From assembly GCA_948474755.1 (NCBI GenBank), contig CAOLHI010000612.1:434001-498000 (forward strand): a DNA stretch of 64,000 nt, given 5' to 3'. The notes beneath the pieces were generated by a model. It saw nothing but the letters and a program-made list of their open reading frames with translations, searched no databases and was not told where the DNA came from. This document shows positions 9,391 through 20,525 of this stretch, in pieces. The stretch comes from Ctenosaura bakeri (lineage: Eukaryota; Chordata; Lepidosauria; Squamata; Iguanidae). The position numbers were made by a program, and so were the translations under genes. The stretch's first letter is position 1. Each line of letters starts with the position of its first letter.

Positions 9391-10330
9391 AGTCATAGAA
9401 TCATAGAGTTGGAAGGGACCCTAGGGGCTGTGAGGTCCAACACCCCGATCAATGTAGAAGCTCCAGCTAGACTCTCCTCAACAAGTAACTCTCCTGTCTC
9501 TGCTTGAAATTGTTCAGAGGAGATGGTGCCATTGCTGAACCACTCTCACTGCCAAGAAGATCTTTCTAATGTACAGCTGAAACCTATGTTCCTGTAACTT
9601 AAAACTATTAGACCTAGCTCAACCCTCTGAAACAGCAGAGAAAAAGTTTGCATCCTCCTGTTTGTGACGGCCCTTGAAGTTATTTGAAGGTGTGATTATG
9701 ACACCCCTCAATCTTTTCTTCACCAGGCTGAACATGCCCAGCCCCTTCAACTTCTCCTCATATGTTTTGTTCTCTATGCCTCTCATCATCTTTGCTGCTA
9801 TTCTCTGAATTCATTCCAACTTGTGTATAACCTTCTTAAAATGAGGTGCCCAGAACTGAATGCAGCTTTCCAGATGAGGTCTGACCAGCCCAGAATATAG
9901 GGAAACTGTTACTTCCCCTCAACTTGGAAACTATGCTTCTATTAATGCAAGTGAAGATAGCATTTGTCTTCTTTGCTGCAGCATCACAGTGCTGGCTCAT
10001 GTTCAGCTTATGATCAACAATCTCAAGTTCCTTTTCACATGTACTACTGTTGAGCCAAGTATCCTTCATCCTATACCTGTATATTTGTTTTTTGTAGTCT
10101 AAATGTAGAATTTTGCATTTGTCTCTGCTGAACTTCATTTTATCAATTTTAGCCCAGTTTTATGGTCTATCAAGGTCCTTTTCCATTCTGTTCCTACCTT
10201 CCTATATATTAGCTGCCCCTCCTAGTTTTGTATCATCTGCAAACTTGATAAGGATTTCCTTTATCCCATCATCTAAATCATTGATATATTTTTGTATATT
10301 GCAGTATTATTCAAAACTGAAGAGAAATAT
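9391..10330 (-). mobile_element. CR1-type LINE, 3' end with reverse transcriptase C-terminus
   Basis: On the plus strand the element starts with CATAGAATCATAGAG, the complement of the octamer repeats that end CR1 elements, then 'ttggaagggaccc'. Read on the minus strand, 10138-9836 encodes a frame with the conserved CR1/L3 order MKF.RDKCK, then HLD..., then DHKLNMSQ, then AAKKTNAI and CINRSI. It then decays through a frameshift where the '..VRPHLEY' motif would be expected. The element is 5'-truncated at about 10330 and non-functional. Confidence 0.88.
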
Positions 10331-11149
10331 TCCATCATTATAAGTCTATTTCTCGTTCTATCTTTCTCTCTCTCCCCCAGACTCCTCTTCCACTGTCTCA
10401 TTCTGGCATGAAAGTTACTGTAAGTATTCAAAGGCCATCATAGCAGAGTGTGTGAAGTTTCTTCCAGGATGGTAAAGTTTCAAGTAATGCCCCAGAGAAA
10501 AAATGCAGATCTGCATCTGAGGACCAGTCAAGCTAATGTTTGTCACCAGAGGGATGGCCATCAGGCAAAAAATTGGTTATAGTAACTATGAATGGAAGAG
10601 ATGAGAGCTGCATAGGTGAAGGGACTACTCACATAGATGAAATAATAGAACTTTAAAGTCAAGACATATGTGCATAGCTTCACAAAATTTTGAAGTGTAT
10701 CCATGATTGTGTTGTACCTGAAGCAGATGGCCTGAACTCTAACCAAAATGTACTGTTGCCTGCACTATATGAACAAATGAGCATTAGGAAAATCTTATCT
10801 TAGATTTCAAGCATCTGGAGAACTTTGGGCAACTTGGGTGGTCTTTCTGAAAAAAAGGTGCAAGGAATAAATAAAAGAGGGAGGCAAGGTTTCAGCACCT
10901 TAGTCATTCTTGTTCAATGACAGGTTGTTGGCAACAGCCCGTTTGTTTGAAGGATACCAGCCTCACAGTCTTCTCATCTCCATTAATTTCTGCAGTAGAT
11001 TCTATATAAATACAGGAGTTATTAAAGCAATTTTACCAGGATGCAGATATATTTATGAGATCATAGAGCGGAACATTTAGAACTTCTAATTGCATGCAGA
11101 CACAGGAACTGAGAGACAAGACTCAAGTTGGTAGATAAAAACAGGATGG
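10331..11149. other. Unassigned sequence
   Basis: No gene or repeat is recognised. A CT-rich patch lies at about 10360-10385. Confidence 0.55.
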
Positions 11150-11155
11150 CCATTT

Positions 11156-11222
11156 TTATATATATATATATGTATATGTATGTATGTATATATGTATGTA
11201 TATGTACACACACACACACACA
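11156..11222. repeat. Compound TA / GTAT / CA microsatellite
   Basis: A (TA)n run passes into (GTAT)n and ends in (CA)n immediately before 'ttaaaagg'. The open frame on the minus strand here is a by-product of the repeat. Confidence 0.95.
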
Positions 11223-11379
11223 TTAAAAGGATCTGCAGAGAGTTTGTCTTGATCTTACAGCAGTTCTTCACCTCTCTCAGCCTTACAGAGCTAGAGAACA
11301 GTTATCCAGATTCTTCTCTCATTATTCTCATATCTGGGAAGCCCAGTTCAGAATCCCAAAGCAGCTGATAGAAGATTTT

Positions 11380-11490
11380 TTTTTGGATTACAGTTCCCCA
11401 GATCTTCCAGCTACAGCCTCCAGTATCTGAACAAATCAACATTAGCCAGACACTGAGGGGATTCAGAGAGTTGTAGTCCAAAAAAATAAA
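11380..11490. mobile_element. Decayed palindromic MITE fragment
   Basis: 'ggattacagttccccagat' at the left and 'gagagttgtagtccaaaa' at the right form the degenerate arms of the widespread squamate palindrome that carries ACAACTCC and GGAGTTGTAGTCC. It is heavily diverged. Confidence 0.45.
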
Positions 11491-11890
11491 CTCTTGCAAG
11501 AGCTGTGCATAGCTCATGTAGATTCTTGACCTTACTGCATTTGGACATAGACTTTGGTGAATGCTCACAAGTATCAAAGGACAAGCCCCCTATGAGCCCT
11601 GGACTCTAGTACTGAACCCAGTGCTCTAGCAGGACAAAAACATCTTTTCTAACTAAACCAGCCTTCCTCCTCCAAGTCTGTACAGATCAACTGGCATGAC
11701 TTTTAGCCAGTGATGTAGACTAGAGTCAATTGACTTGGACTCAAATAGGACTTAAGTCACTTCAGTGACTTGACTTAGACTCAAGTCGGCAATAAATGAC
11801 ACACTGACTTGACTAGAGACTTATATATTTTTAGTGACTGACTTGCAACAGTAACCCTTGCAACAGTAACATAACTCATTCATCCAGAAA

Positions 11891-12089
11891 GGGAGCCCTG
11901 GTGGTGCAGTGGTTAAATGCCAGTACTGCAAGCCACAAACCACAAGGTTGTGAGTTCGATCCTGCCGGGCTCCAAGGTTGACTCAGCCTTCTGCCCTTTT
12001 GCAGGTTGGTAAAATGAGTACCCAGCTTGTTGGGGGCATGTATAGAAATGTTTTGGAATACATGCTATTTGTAAGTTGTTCGCAGGATA

Positions 12090-12128
<39 letters not shown>

Positions 12129-12130
12129 AA
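11891..12130 (+). mobile_element. Sauria-type tRNA-derived SINE, nested in element R
   Basis: The head is GGGAGCCCTGGTGGTGCAG with the A box TGGTGCAGTGG and B box GGTTGTGAGTTCGATCC. The body reads 'ttgactcagccttctgccc' and 'gggggcatgtatagaaatg', and the element ends with a (TAAA)n tail (about 12089-12129). It matches the minus-strand copy at 35927-36152 throughout. tRNA-like boxes are expected for a SINE; this is not a tRNA gene. Confidence 0.88.
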
Positions 12131-12211
12131 TGTTATGACTTTGAACAAGGCTTCCATTTCTTTTTGCCTACTGGTCACGTGATTATCTGTCTTGAGGCCA
12201 AAGTATGGGTG

Positions 12212-12445
12212 CATTTCTCAGAGGGGAGCAGCAAATGCATTAGGCAATGGGCTTGAGGCAAGGTTGAGGTCTGCTTAGCAGCCTGTCCCCATCAGATATA
12301 GGAGAAGCCTTCTAAAACTTTTTTGTAATAGTTGAAAGCAAGAGTTGCTCCCTGAGCGCAGTGCACATTTCTCAGAGGGAAACAGCAAATGTGTTAGGCA
12401 ACAAGCTTGAGGAGGAAGGATCTTTCCTTCTAAAACTTTTGAAGC
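12212..12445. repeat. Diverged tandem duplication inside element R
   Basis: Unit 1 (from about 12212) and unit 2 (from about 12364) both run CATTTCTCAGAGG, then AGCAAATG..TTAGGCAA, then GCTTGAGG, and end in CTTCTAAAACTTTT. The period is about 150 bp, with about 45 bp missing from unit 2. Confidence 0.75.
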
Positions 12446-12707
12446 TTCAGTAATGGGAAGTAAGAAGGATCCTATTGCCCACTTCTGAAACTGCAGACCC
12501 TTGTAAGCCCATTGACCCCCTCATATACCTACCACCACATCTTTTTTTTTCCTGTTAAATTTGGGTCCCACACTTGAGACTGGACTTGAGACTTGACTTG
12601 GAAGTACATTGCACAGATTTGAGACTTGACATGAAGCCTGAAGGTAGAGACTTGAGACTTCACTTGAGACTTGCAGTAAAAGACTTAAATATATCTCTGT
12701 TTTTAGC

Positions 12708-13409
12708 ATGAGGGGGCAGGCAAATTTGAAAATGTTTTACCTGAAGTTGCCTTGGTTGGCTTGCTCCCATCCAGGCTAGAAGGTGAATGAAAGAATATTG
12801 AAAAAAGGCATGACAGAACTAGTTGGTTGTTATTGTTGTATTTCTGCTACTGGTAGTGTGGGACATATGGGTATGTGTGTGAAGAAAATATGTGCTGGAT
12901 TTTCTGTCCCTGGTGCCAAAAGAAATAGATGATTTGAGATATTATACACTTTGATTCGAGCCAACGAGTAACATCACTTGCTAGCTTTTCCTCAGGTAGC
13001 AAAATGGCTTGGGCCGGGATGGCTGAACATATAAACTAATGAAGTTGGCCAACCAGCTGCTGTAATTCTCTCTGTGTGAACTTCTTGTCTTGGCAAGCTA
13101 TAATACTTTGGGTCATCAAACTGGAAAGCTTAGCTCTGGGTAATTTGCAGCATTGCCCAACAGTGTTCAGGTCAGATTGAGGCAACGAGGCTGGCCTTGG
13201 CCATTTCTTGCTGAGAGACACCAGGCATGTAAGCAAAAAAGAATGAACTCTTGAATAAACCATATAAATTATTCTGGGGCTTGTTAAGGAGAGGGAGACC
13301 ATTCATAATAACTTGCTATGGAGTTAGGTGCTATCAGTTAGCTAAGTGCCCATGCCAATGTGTTATGAGATTTCTCAAATGAGTTAAATGGTATGGACAT
13401 CCCCATGTT
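12708..13409. other. Unassigned sequence
   Basis: No gene or dispersed repeat is recognised. Confidence 0.5.
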
Positions 13410-13490
13410 AGGCTTGAGCATGGAAGACCAAGATTCAAGCCCCTCATACATGTGAATCACTGGTGGGCCTTGAGCAAGTCACTGCCTCGA
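13410..13490 (+). mobile_element. Old tRNA/CORE-type SINE fragment
   Basis: 'gcttgagcatggaagacc', 'agattcaagcccc' and 'ggccttgagcaagtcactg' follow the order of the core in S1-S4 with many substitutions. This is probably an ancient copy. Confidence 0.5.
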
Positions 13491-13850
13491 AGACCAAAGT
13501 ATTTCACAGAACTGGCTTGCCATTGGCATCTGGCATCCCTAGGCAAGTGCCATGAGGAACCCACTGCTAATATCTACACTGGGCCCAACTTGAAATCCAC
13601 CCCCCCAGCCTTTCCATCTGGCTAGGCAGCTGTATAGGGTGCTGCTCAACAGAGGATATGATTTCAATTTTCCACAGTATTTTGGAGTAATGCTGTGTTG
13701 CGTGCATTATGGGGAAAGAAAATAGTGTCTCATAGACCTATATGCCTCAGGCTGATCAGTTCCCTGCTGTTGCCCATCTCTACTGAGGTGATGCTGACAT
13801 AAAAAGTGGTATGGAGATGTTTTGAATACAGAATGAGACAATGCTATATA

Positions 13851-15116
13851 CGGGTGTAGCTAGGGGGAAGGACAAAATGAGACCATTGTCTCCTAATAAA
13901 AATTATGCCTCCCCCATGAAATTTTCCTTTAGCACTCATATTTCTAGTATTGTAGTAACTTAAAACTGCAGTTGAGCATTTAGAATTACAGTCCAGGCAT
14001 CCAAAGAAAAGGGGCAGGAAAAGTGACCAAGGGAGCATTAACACAGCGAAAACAAGTAAGTTCAAGATGCGAATGGTTTTCAATATCTCACTTTTTGTAA
14101 TGCTAGAAATTTGGGGGCTTGTTACCCTGTTCTCTGGGGGTCCCAGGAGGGGCGCCCAAATAACCAAACACTAAACACAACTTTGGGGAAAATTAGCTGG
14201 AGCACTCACTAAGCTAGCGAGAGGCAGGGTAACGTAGCAGGATCTTGCAACCCAGCGTCTACGGGGTCAGGTCAGTCAAGCAGTCAGATGGTTTAAAGTA
14301 GCAAAAACAATGTTTTATTAAACACAGACAAACACAAAAGACAACACAGTCACACAGCTAACTAAAGAATTGGAAATAGGGATTTTCGGAGGGAAATCGG
14401 TGATATGACACCTATCTCGTAGTCCTGTAGTTTGAGAGCGATGATGGGGTGCAGTGAAGAAGCTCAGCGTGGTTCGCTGAGGGGAGCTCACCGAACAAAG
14501 TGGCAGCAAGGCAGTCTGGAACTCGGGAGCGATCCAAGTGGTCCGAGGGGTTCAAGCGGTCCGAGCGGTCTGAGGTGGTCTCGGAATCAGGGGTTTATAT
14601 AGGGTGAATTGTGACTGCAGGCCATACCTTACTTGGTGAGAACAATACGAGTTTGGAGCGGGACAAAGCTTTGGAAAGGTCAGAGTTTAGCATGATTGGC
14701 TTAAAGCTGAATCAACAATAGTGTAGCCAGTATGCAAATGCGCAGCGCTTAGTACAGCTTTGTAAGGTTACCTGCTCGGGGCAGGGAGGCCTTTGTTAGT
14801 ATCGCTCATAAGCAAAAGGGTGTTTGCCGGAGAGATCCCTGAAGCGACGAATTAGCTCTGTCTGGCCTGCCTAGGTGGAGAATGGAATGTCCAGCAATTA
14901 TTGGCCGTGCCTGTTTACGTGCTTGTCTGGAGGCCTCGCAAACACGTGGAGCGGGGTGGCAGAGGAAGGCCGAATGGTTTGATATCAAAAACGATATCAA
15001 GTGCTATCTCTGGGTAGGCCTGGACCGCAGTAACAGGCTGAAGGAAAATTTTGCAGGGGGATTCTTATTTGGAAGGCCAACGATATTATTTCCTCCCGCT
15101 GGTAGATACACCACTG
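13851..15116. mobile_element. hAT element Q, split by a solo LTR
   Basis: The left end GGGTGTAGCTAGGGGG and right end GATACACCACTG are complementary termini. A perfect 8-bp duplication, GCTATATA, lies at 13843-13850 and 15117-15124, as expected for hAT. The arms are inverted copies: TGAAATTTTCCTTTAG and CATATTTCTAG at about 13917-13949 mirror GCTAGAAAT and GAAGGAAAATTTT near 14102-14110 and 15040-15052. The LTR at 14120-15035 interrupts the right arm; removing it leaves a continuous arm. Without it the element is about 350 bp and non-coding. Confidence 0.82.
14120..15035 (-). mobile_element. Solo LTR, family L1a, nested in hAT element Q
   Basis: 916 bp, plus-strand ends TGTTACCCTG and GCAGTAACA, flanked by GGCT on both sides (14116-14119 and 15036-15039), a 4-bp duplication. 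Read on the minus strand it has a TATA box (CCTATATAAACC, about 14591-14602) and AATAAA (14314-14319). It lies close in sequence to 40939-41829. A short GGTCCGAG/GGTTCAAG repeat expansion (about 14534-14583) sits just downstream of its TATA box. No internal viral genes are present. Confidence 0.88.
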
Positions 15117-15124
15117 GCTATATA

Positions 15125-15550
15125 TGCATCATTGTGCTGTGTTTGGGGAAAACTGGTGAGTACATAGACATTAGATAAATTCCAACAGGAATCAGTAGAT
15201 AATGCAAACAGATATGTTATGGATATTTTGGTTAGTAATACTCAAATTTAAGAGCACAGTCACAGTCCTAAGGGCCCAGGAATGTGTTCCAGAGTCTATA
15301 GGAAGGAGCAGTTCTCTTCTTCCAGATTTTTGATCAAGCTCTGACTGCAGAAGAGGAGATCTGACCTTGGCCTCCCCATTACAGGCCTCTTCCCCCTCAG
15401 GTTGGAAATTCTTAGAGAGGTAAAAGAGAGTGTGCATCTGGGACTGTAGGAGAATCATCAGGAAGAGAGAGGGTTGAACGTGGGAGATCCAGTGTTTTCA
15501 GCCCCTAATAAACCATCCTCCAGGAGATAAATTTAGAAGTGTCTCTTTTA
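15125..15550. other. Unassigned sequence ending in GA repeat
   Basis: No gene is seen. It ends at a (GA)n run (15551-15568). Confidence 0.5.
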
Positions 15551-15578
15551 GAGAGAGAGAGAGAGAGATGGCCTTTTT

Positions 15579-15613
<35 letters not shown>

Positions 15614-15745
15614 GGGTATTTATACCCTGGTCTCCAGCCACAAAGGTTCTCAGAGCAGCTTACAAATTGTTAATTTAAAAGTTCCTTCCCCTCAGGCTTA
15701 CAATCTAAATAAGACGTGACACACAAGGAAAAGAGAATAGCAGCA
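15551..15745 (-). mobile_element. LINE 3'-end fragment with GA and ATTT microsatellites
   Basis: (GA)n at 15551-15568 and (ATTT)n at about 15579-15613 precede 'taccctggtctccagcc', 'gagcagcttacaaattg' and 'ctcaggcttacaatctaaat', a common squamate LINE/SINE 3' end. The microsatellite is the element tail, so the element is on the minus strand. Confidence 0.55.
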
Positions 15746-16852
15746 GGAGAGGGGCGATGATAACCTTGCACAGATGTCTTGTTGAGAAACACTTCAGGGT
15801 ACAGGAAAAATCTGCATGGTCATACTGGTAGTGGGCTACTGGCAACAGGAAAATGGCAAAAATTAAAGAGAGACGATCTGGCAATGAAGCATCAGACTAG
15901 GACAAAAAAGCAGCAAGATTAACAGTATGCTTAAACCTCAGCAGCCTTTTTATTTGCTCAGGGCATAACTCTGTTGGGGGTACCCATAGAACTGCCTTGT
16001 TTAGACAACCTCCAGCTTGTTGCTAAAGTGGAGGTTAGAGCAATCTTATTTGCTCTGTGCCTGGCGTCACTGATGTCCTCTTCATTTTTAGTGTCCAAGA
16101 ATTTGTCAATGATCAACTCAATTTGTTTCCCTGGCTGAACCCTACCTGTGGGGAAACAATGCTCCTTAAAACAGGGCATGTTATTAAAACCTGTTTACAG
16201 ATAGATTTAGGAGTTAAGGAGATCCGAAGAACTGTATTTCAGGTCTGCCTGATGCTGCTGTCAGGCCAGACTTTAACTCTTCCATTTTTGTAGAGATGAT
16301 GGTCTCTTTTTCTTCATTTTCTGAGTAATCTGTAATCTGAGTAAAGGTAATCTCTGATCACTTCCAGCAGGGGGAAAAACTGAATTTCTCAGTATTCGTG
16401 CACAGTGATGTGCGAGATGCTAGGTTGTGAAGAATGCTTGCCTCAGATATCAGGCCTCTATGTGTGTGTTTAATGATATGGGGGGGGGGAGAGACCTGGA
16501 AAGAAAAGGAAACTGGCTCAGTAATCTTCTGTCCAGTGTGTATTCAGTTGGCACCAGATTCAGGACAAACAATGGATAACTCCCAGTAGCAAATCACTGC
16601 CATAAAGTGTCAGCATAGACCAGGAGGAGTTTCCAAAAATGAGTAGGCTGTTTCTCACATCAGGACTGTACCTCCCCATTCCCAATTTTTAAAAATCCAG
16701 AACTTTGAAAAATTGTACTCCTCAGAAGCTTCTAGCAATGCAATTGGTACTTTTAGACTTATTTCCCCCCCTTCCCAGTTTTGGTGGATGCTGGGTGCTC
16801 TTGGTGATGTACTGTGGGCCTCACTGGGCCACATGTGGCTCACAGGCTACAT
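15746..16852. other. Unassigned sequence
   Basis: No gene or dispersed repeat is recognised. A G-run (nine bases) lies near 16481-16489. Confidence 0.5.
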
Positions 16853-17039
16853 AATACTGTTGGATATGGCTTTTCTCTTGCAACATCCCATAGAATTCTG
16901 GGGTTTGTAGTTTACTGAGGCCCAAGAGCTCTCTGGTTGAGAATTCTAAAGGCCCCTCTCTAAACTGCAAACCCCAGGACTCCATAGGATGCTGAAAGTG
17001 GAATCATAGCACTATAACAGTCCATTGCAGAAATGGGTC
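16853..17039. mobile_element. Palindromic MITE, family M (diverged copy 4)
   Basis: The left arm is badly decayed (ACTGTTGGATATGGC). The rest matches the long form of family M: CAACATCCCATAGAATTC, CAAGAGCTCTCTGG, AAACTGCAAACCCCAGG and GCTGAAAGTGGAATCATAG, ending GCAGAAATGGGTCC. No duplication is readable. Confidence 0.7.
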
Positions 17040-17134
17040 CACATGGTCTTTGATGCCATTTCCAGAATGGGAACAGCTGTCCTAAAGTGTAGAAGGCAAT
17101 AAGAACAATGTAGTATGTGATATAAACTAATGTA

Positions 17135-18026
17135 CAGTATATACTCGTGTAAAAGTCTAGAAATTTTAGTCAAAAAATTGACCCAAAAAATCTGGGTTGA
17201 CTTATCCACGAATCAATGTGAGTACTGTAACTTAACTCTTAACGGAAAAAAAGGAACCATCCCCTTCTCTGAGTAAGGCCATTTCTGCCCTACACCTATA
17301 GTGCTATTATTCCACTTTCAACATCCTGTGGAATTCTGGGGTTTGTAATTAACTGAAGCCAAAGATCTCTTTGGCTGAGAATTCTAAATACCCCTCCCCA
17401 AACTGCAAACCTCAGAATTCCATAGGATGTTGAAAGTGGATATTATAGCACTATAACAGTGTAGTGCAGAAATGGTCTAAGTAGCAAAAGGTGAGAGCTT
17501 AGTCCATTCCAGGAAAATGTAAAAGCACCACCCACCCCTTCTACTGTTTCCACTATGGTGCCACATCTGTTCTTTTTGAATGCCTGGGTGGGAAAATGGC
17601 AGCAGTGGCAGCAAGGTTTTTTTTTCCCCCTCAAAGCAGAGCCAGGAGAGTAGAGGGGGGTCAGTGCTTCTTTTAGGTTCTCTTGGGACAAATTAAGCTC
17701 TTTCCTTTCACCATTCTACTCAGAGAAAGGGATGGGTTCTATTTTTGATAAGAGTTAATACTGCACCTTAACTTTTATCAAGAAAGGAAGCATTCTTTTC
17801 TCTCAGTAGGGTGACAAAAGGCCTTTTTGAATGCCTGGGTGGACATTGACGGTGGCAGCAGCCAAGGGTAGCCGGCTCCTTGAGGTGGTGTTGGCACTTT
17901 CTGTGCTCCATGGAATGAACCTCAGCTTATCCATGAGTGATATCAAAATCCAAAATGTGGGCCCCAAACCTCAACTTACACATGAGCTCAATTTATACAT
18001 GAGCAATTTATACATGAGTAGAACTG
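17135..18026. mobile_element. Mariner-like dispersed repeat U, split by MITE copy 5
   Basis: It starts CAGTATATACTCGTGTA after a TA dinucleotide. The far end reads TACATGAGTAGAACTG, a degenerate complement. It carries the 'gacttatccacgaatc' / 'ccaaacctcaacttacacatgag' motifs of a widespread lizard repeat. Internal inverted pieces include CCATCCCCTTCTCTGAGTA (17258-17276) versus its complement near 17712-17733, and a duplicated 'gaatgcctgggtgg' (17578 and 17829). Mariner assignment is inferred from the TA and termini. Confidence 0.55.
17277..17477. mobile_element. Palindromic MITE, family M (copy 5), nested in repeat U
   Basis: 201-bp long form, starting GGCCATTTCTGCCCTA and ending AGTGCAGAAATGGTC, with a perfect TAA duplication (17274-17276 and 17478-17480). 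Confidence 0.87.
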
Positions 18027-19036
18027 AAGAGCTGCACAGCATTTACACTGGAATCTAGAAGCATGCATTTGCCTTTGCATCAGTATAAACAAGTTTCTGA
18101 CTAAGAGACGGGCAGTACTTGGAATATTTTGTGCAACTCTTGATCTTAGCTACTTTATCAGCAAATCACTTTTGTCAGACACAGGTTTTGAATCATCCTC
18201 TAATAGCACTCAGAGCTCTAGTACACTTTTGGTTTTATTGTTTCTCTCTTTCTAGCCCTTTGGTACATTGGAAATTCCAAGTTTGACTTGAAACAAAACA
18301 ACCCATTCTGTTGATTAATTGCATAGCAGTAAAGTTGTATTGCACAATAATGTTCTGAATGTTGGCCCCTTTGGGTGATAGCCAAAGTTTCAGCAGTAGG
18401 TCAGCCTGAAATATAGATCTTTCCCTTCCTTTCCTCCCCTCTAAAGATAGGCTCCCTCACCATGACTGAAAGCTTCTTCAAAGAGTAAGGAAAACCAAGC
18501 AAATATTTTGGAATCTGTTTAATGAGGCTGCAGGAGAAAGGTGTAGTTGCACAAAATCTGGCTGAGGAATCTCTTGAGGCTGTCAGTTTTGAGAAAAAAG
18601 CAAACATTCCTACTGCAAGTTTGTAAGACAATTGCTGAGCCCTTGCATTTTCATTGAAACTATGATGATAATATCCTTCCCTGCAAAAGAACTTGCAGCT
18701 TGGCAGCAGCAAACTGGAGTATTTCAGAGGCAGTGGCGGGGCGGGTGGTCTGGAAAATGATATCCAGTTGCAGGGTGCCTTGATAACATGACAGCTGGAG
18801 AGACCATTTGGCTCCTACCGCAGCTGCTTTACTCTGACAGGGAGTGCTCTGTAGACATCATTTTCCAATGCCTTGATCTCGGTGTTGCCAAGCTGCAAAG
18901 GTAGGTTTGGGGTGGCAGGTTTAGTCATTCAGGACCGTAAATGTGAATCTCCAGAAGTTATAAGATTGTAAGTCCTGTTTACAGTATCAAAACTGATGAA
19001 TACGATGCTTAATCTGTGGGTGTAATAGAAGCAATA
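18027..19036. other. Unassigned sequence
   Basis: No gene or dispersed repeat is recognised. Confidence 0.5.
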
Positions 19037-19640
19037 TCTTATTATTAAAATAGTTATATCCTGTCTAATTTTCCAGAGTGGCACACATTTAACACTTTAA
19101 AAGTAAAATCCATTTAACAATTTAAAACAGTTTAAAACTTAGAGCAATAAAAATAATTTAAATAAATTAAATATATATTAAACAATCTAATAGTTAAAAC
19201 ATGTCAAAGAGATTGAAACATTGCAAAGCTGTGTGTATGTACATCTTCAACAAAATCACTGGACCCCAAACACTTTTGTTAAAGCCATCTTTGTACTTGG
19301 CACCAGAATGGAGTTGGAGTTGGCACCAGTCAGACCTCCAAGGGGAGGGCATTCTACAACCAGGGGGCCACAGCAGACAAAGCTCTCTTTCATATCCTCA
19401 TGCAAGGCATTGCTCCTACTGGTGGGATGCAAAAGAGGGCTTTTCCAGCAAAATCCAGTCCCTAGGCAGGTGCATATATAAGAAGAGGTGCTTCTTCAAG
19501 TACTAACATCCCAAGCCACTTAGGACTTTGAATGACACTCAGACCAGAAACTGGTGGATCAGTTGAAGCTGACCTCAAGGATTCCAAGTCTGCAGGAATA
19601 TTTGGTATCTTTATGAAGCTGAGTGCAGCGTAGCCAGTGC
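19037..19640 (-). mobile_element. LINE-derived 3' region, unclassified squamate family
   Basis: It has T/A-rich runs with repeated 'tttaaaa' motifs (19080-19200), then 'attctacaaccagggggccac', 'agctctctttcatatcctc', 'gccacttaggactttgaatg' and 'agccagtgcaacatgag'. This order is the same as in the 4.3-4.7 kb fragment and continues further. Short open frames here are incidental. Confidence 0.55.
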
Positions 19641-19696
19641 AACATGAGCTTATGGCAGAAAACAGGAGTAAATATTCAGGATGCTTTTGTAGGGTA

Positions 19697-19698
19697 AA

Positions 19699-19750
<52 letters not shown>
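19697..19750. repeat. (AAAG)n microsatellite
   Basis: About thirteen AAAG units on the plus strand, giving repetitive K/E/R-rich or F/S/L-rich translations that are not genes. Confidence 0.97.
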
Positions 19751-20359
19751 ACATTTATTGTTTCAGGAAATCCAATTTGGGATGAGAAGGAGATAGACAA
19801 AAGAAGATTACCTAAATTTCAGTAGAAGAGCCCCTAAGGCTGGCTGTCATGTGCAGATGTTTGACTACTACCTGTCCTGAGGTAAGAGCCTTACAGACAC
19901 TCCATTCCAAGACAAAGAAAGACTAAAGACTAACTTTTGGAAGAAAGGGGAAGTGACCTTTGCAGACAGGAAGGAAGCAAAAAAGGCTTGAGTACATAGA
20001 TCAAAGAAAAAACAGAGAGGTGACACAAATGATCAAGCATGCTCTCCACAATTCCCTCTCATAATCCCTTTAGACAAACACTGATGCCTCTTTGTATGCG
20101 ACAAAGTCATGGGGTCCACCTGGACCACCAGTGACAAAGAGGAGTAGACTGAGAAGCACTTCTAAGCTGTGTACCTCAGACAGAGTGCAATTCCATGCAA
20201 GACAATCCATTGACACAGTTCCCTGACCTGGGCTTCAACAATGTATAGAGTTATTGGAATTCAGTTTCCGTTTATTGACCCTCATTCAGCACATTATAGC
20301 ATTCAGTCTAGTCAGTGGCGCAGCCTGGAGTGTGTGGAGGGGGTGCAGGAGGGAGGCGG
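19751..20359. other. Unassigned sequence
   Basis: No gene is seen. 'cagtggcgcagcctgg' at 20313-20328 resembles a hAT terminus, but no partner end was found. Confidence 0.5.
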
Positions 20360-20525
20360 GGCTACAGCATGAGGGTCATGGCCACTGTGCATGGGGGTAT
20401 GGTCATGGTGAGTGGTTGCATGGCCAGGGCATGTGGGGGTGTGGCCAGGGTACATGGTTGTGGTGCATGGTTGCATGGCCAGGGCATGCGAGGGCATGGC
20501 CAGGGTGCACGGGGGCATGACTATC
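20360..20525. repeat. Irregular GC-rich minisatellite
   Basis: Overlapping units of GCATGGCCAGGGCATG and GTGGCCAGGGTACATGG recur about five times. The mutually overlapping open frames here are repeat artefacts. Confidence 0.8.

Larger units (their letters stand above)
11708..12699. mobile_element. hAT-like element with GACTTGA-rich ends (element R)
   Basis: It starts CAGTGATGTAGACTAG and ends with the degenerate complement ATATATCTCTG. It is flanked by CTTTTAGC (11700-11707) and TTTTTAGC (12700-12707), an 8-bp duplication with one mismatch, as for hAT elements. Both ends are packed with GACTTGA/GACTTGAG motifs (about 11728-11870 and 12566-12690). The centre holds two diverged tandem units about 150 bp apart, sharing CATTTCTCAGAGGG and CTTCTAAAACTTTT. 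A SINE is nested at 11891-12130. No transposase frame was seen. Confidence 0.7.

Noticed and set aside
20313..20328. CAGTGGCGCAGCCTGG as the end of a hAT element
   Set aside because: No complementary terminus or 8-bp duplication was found downstream.
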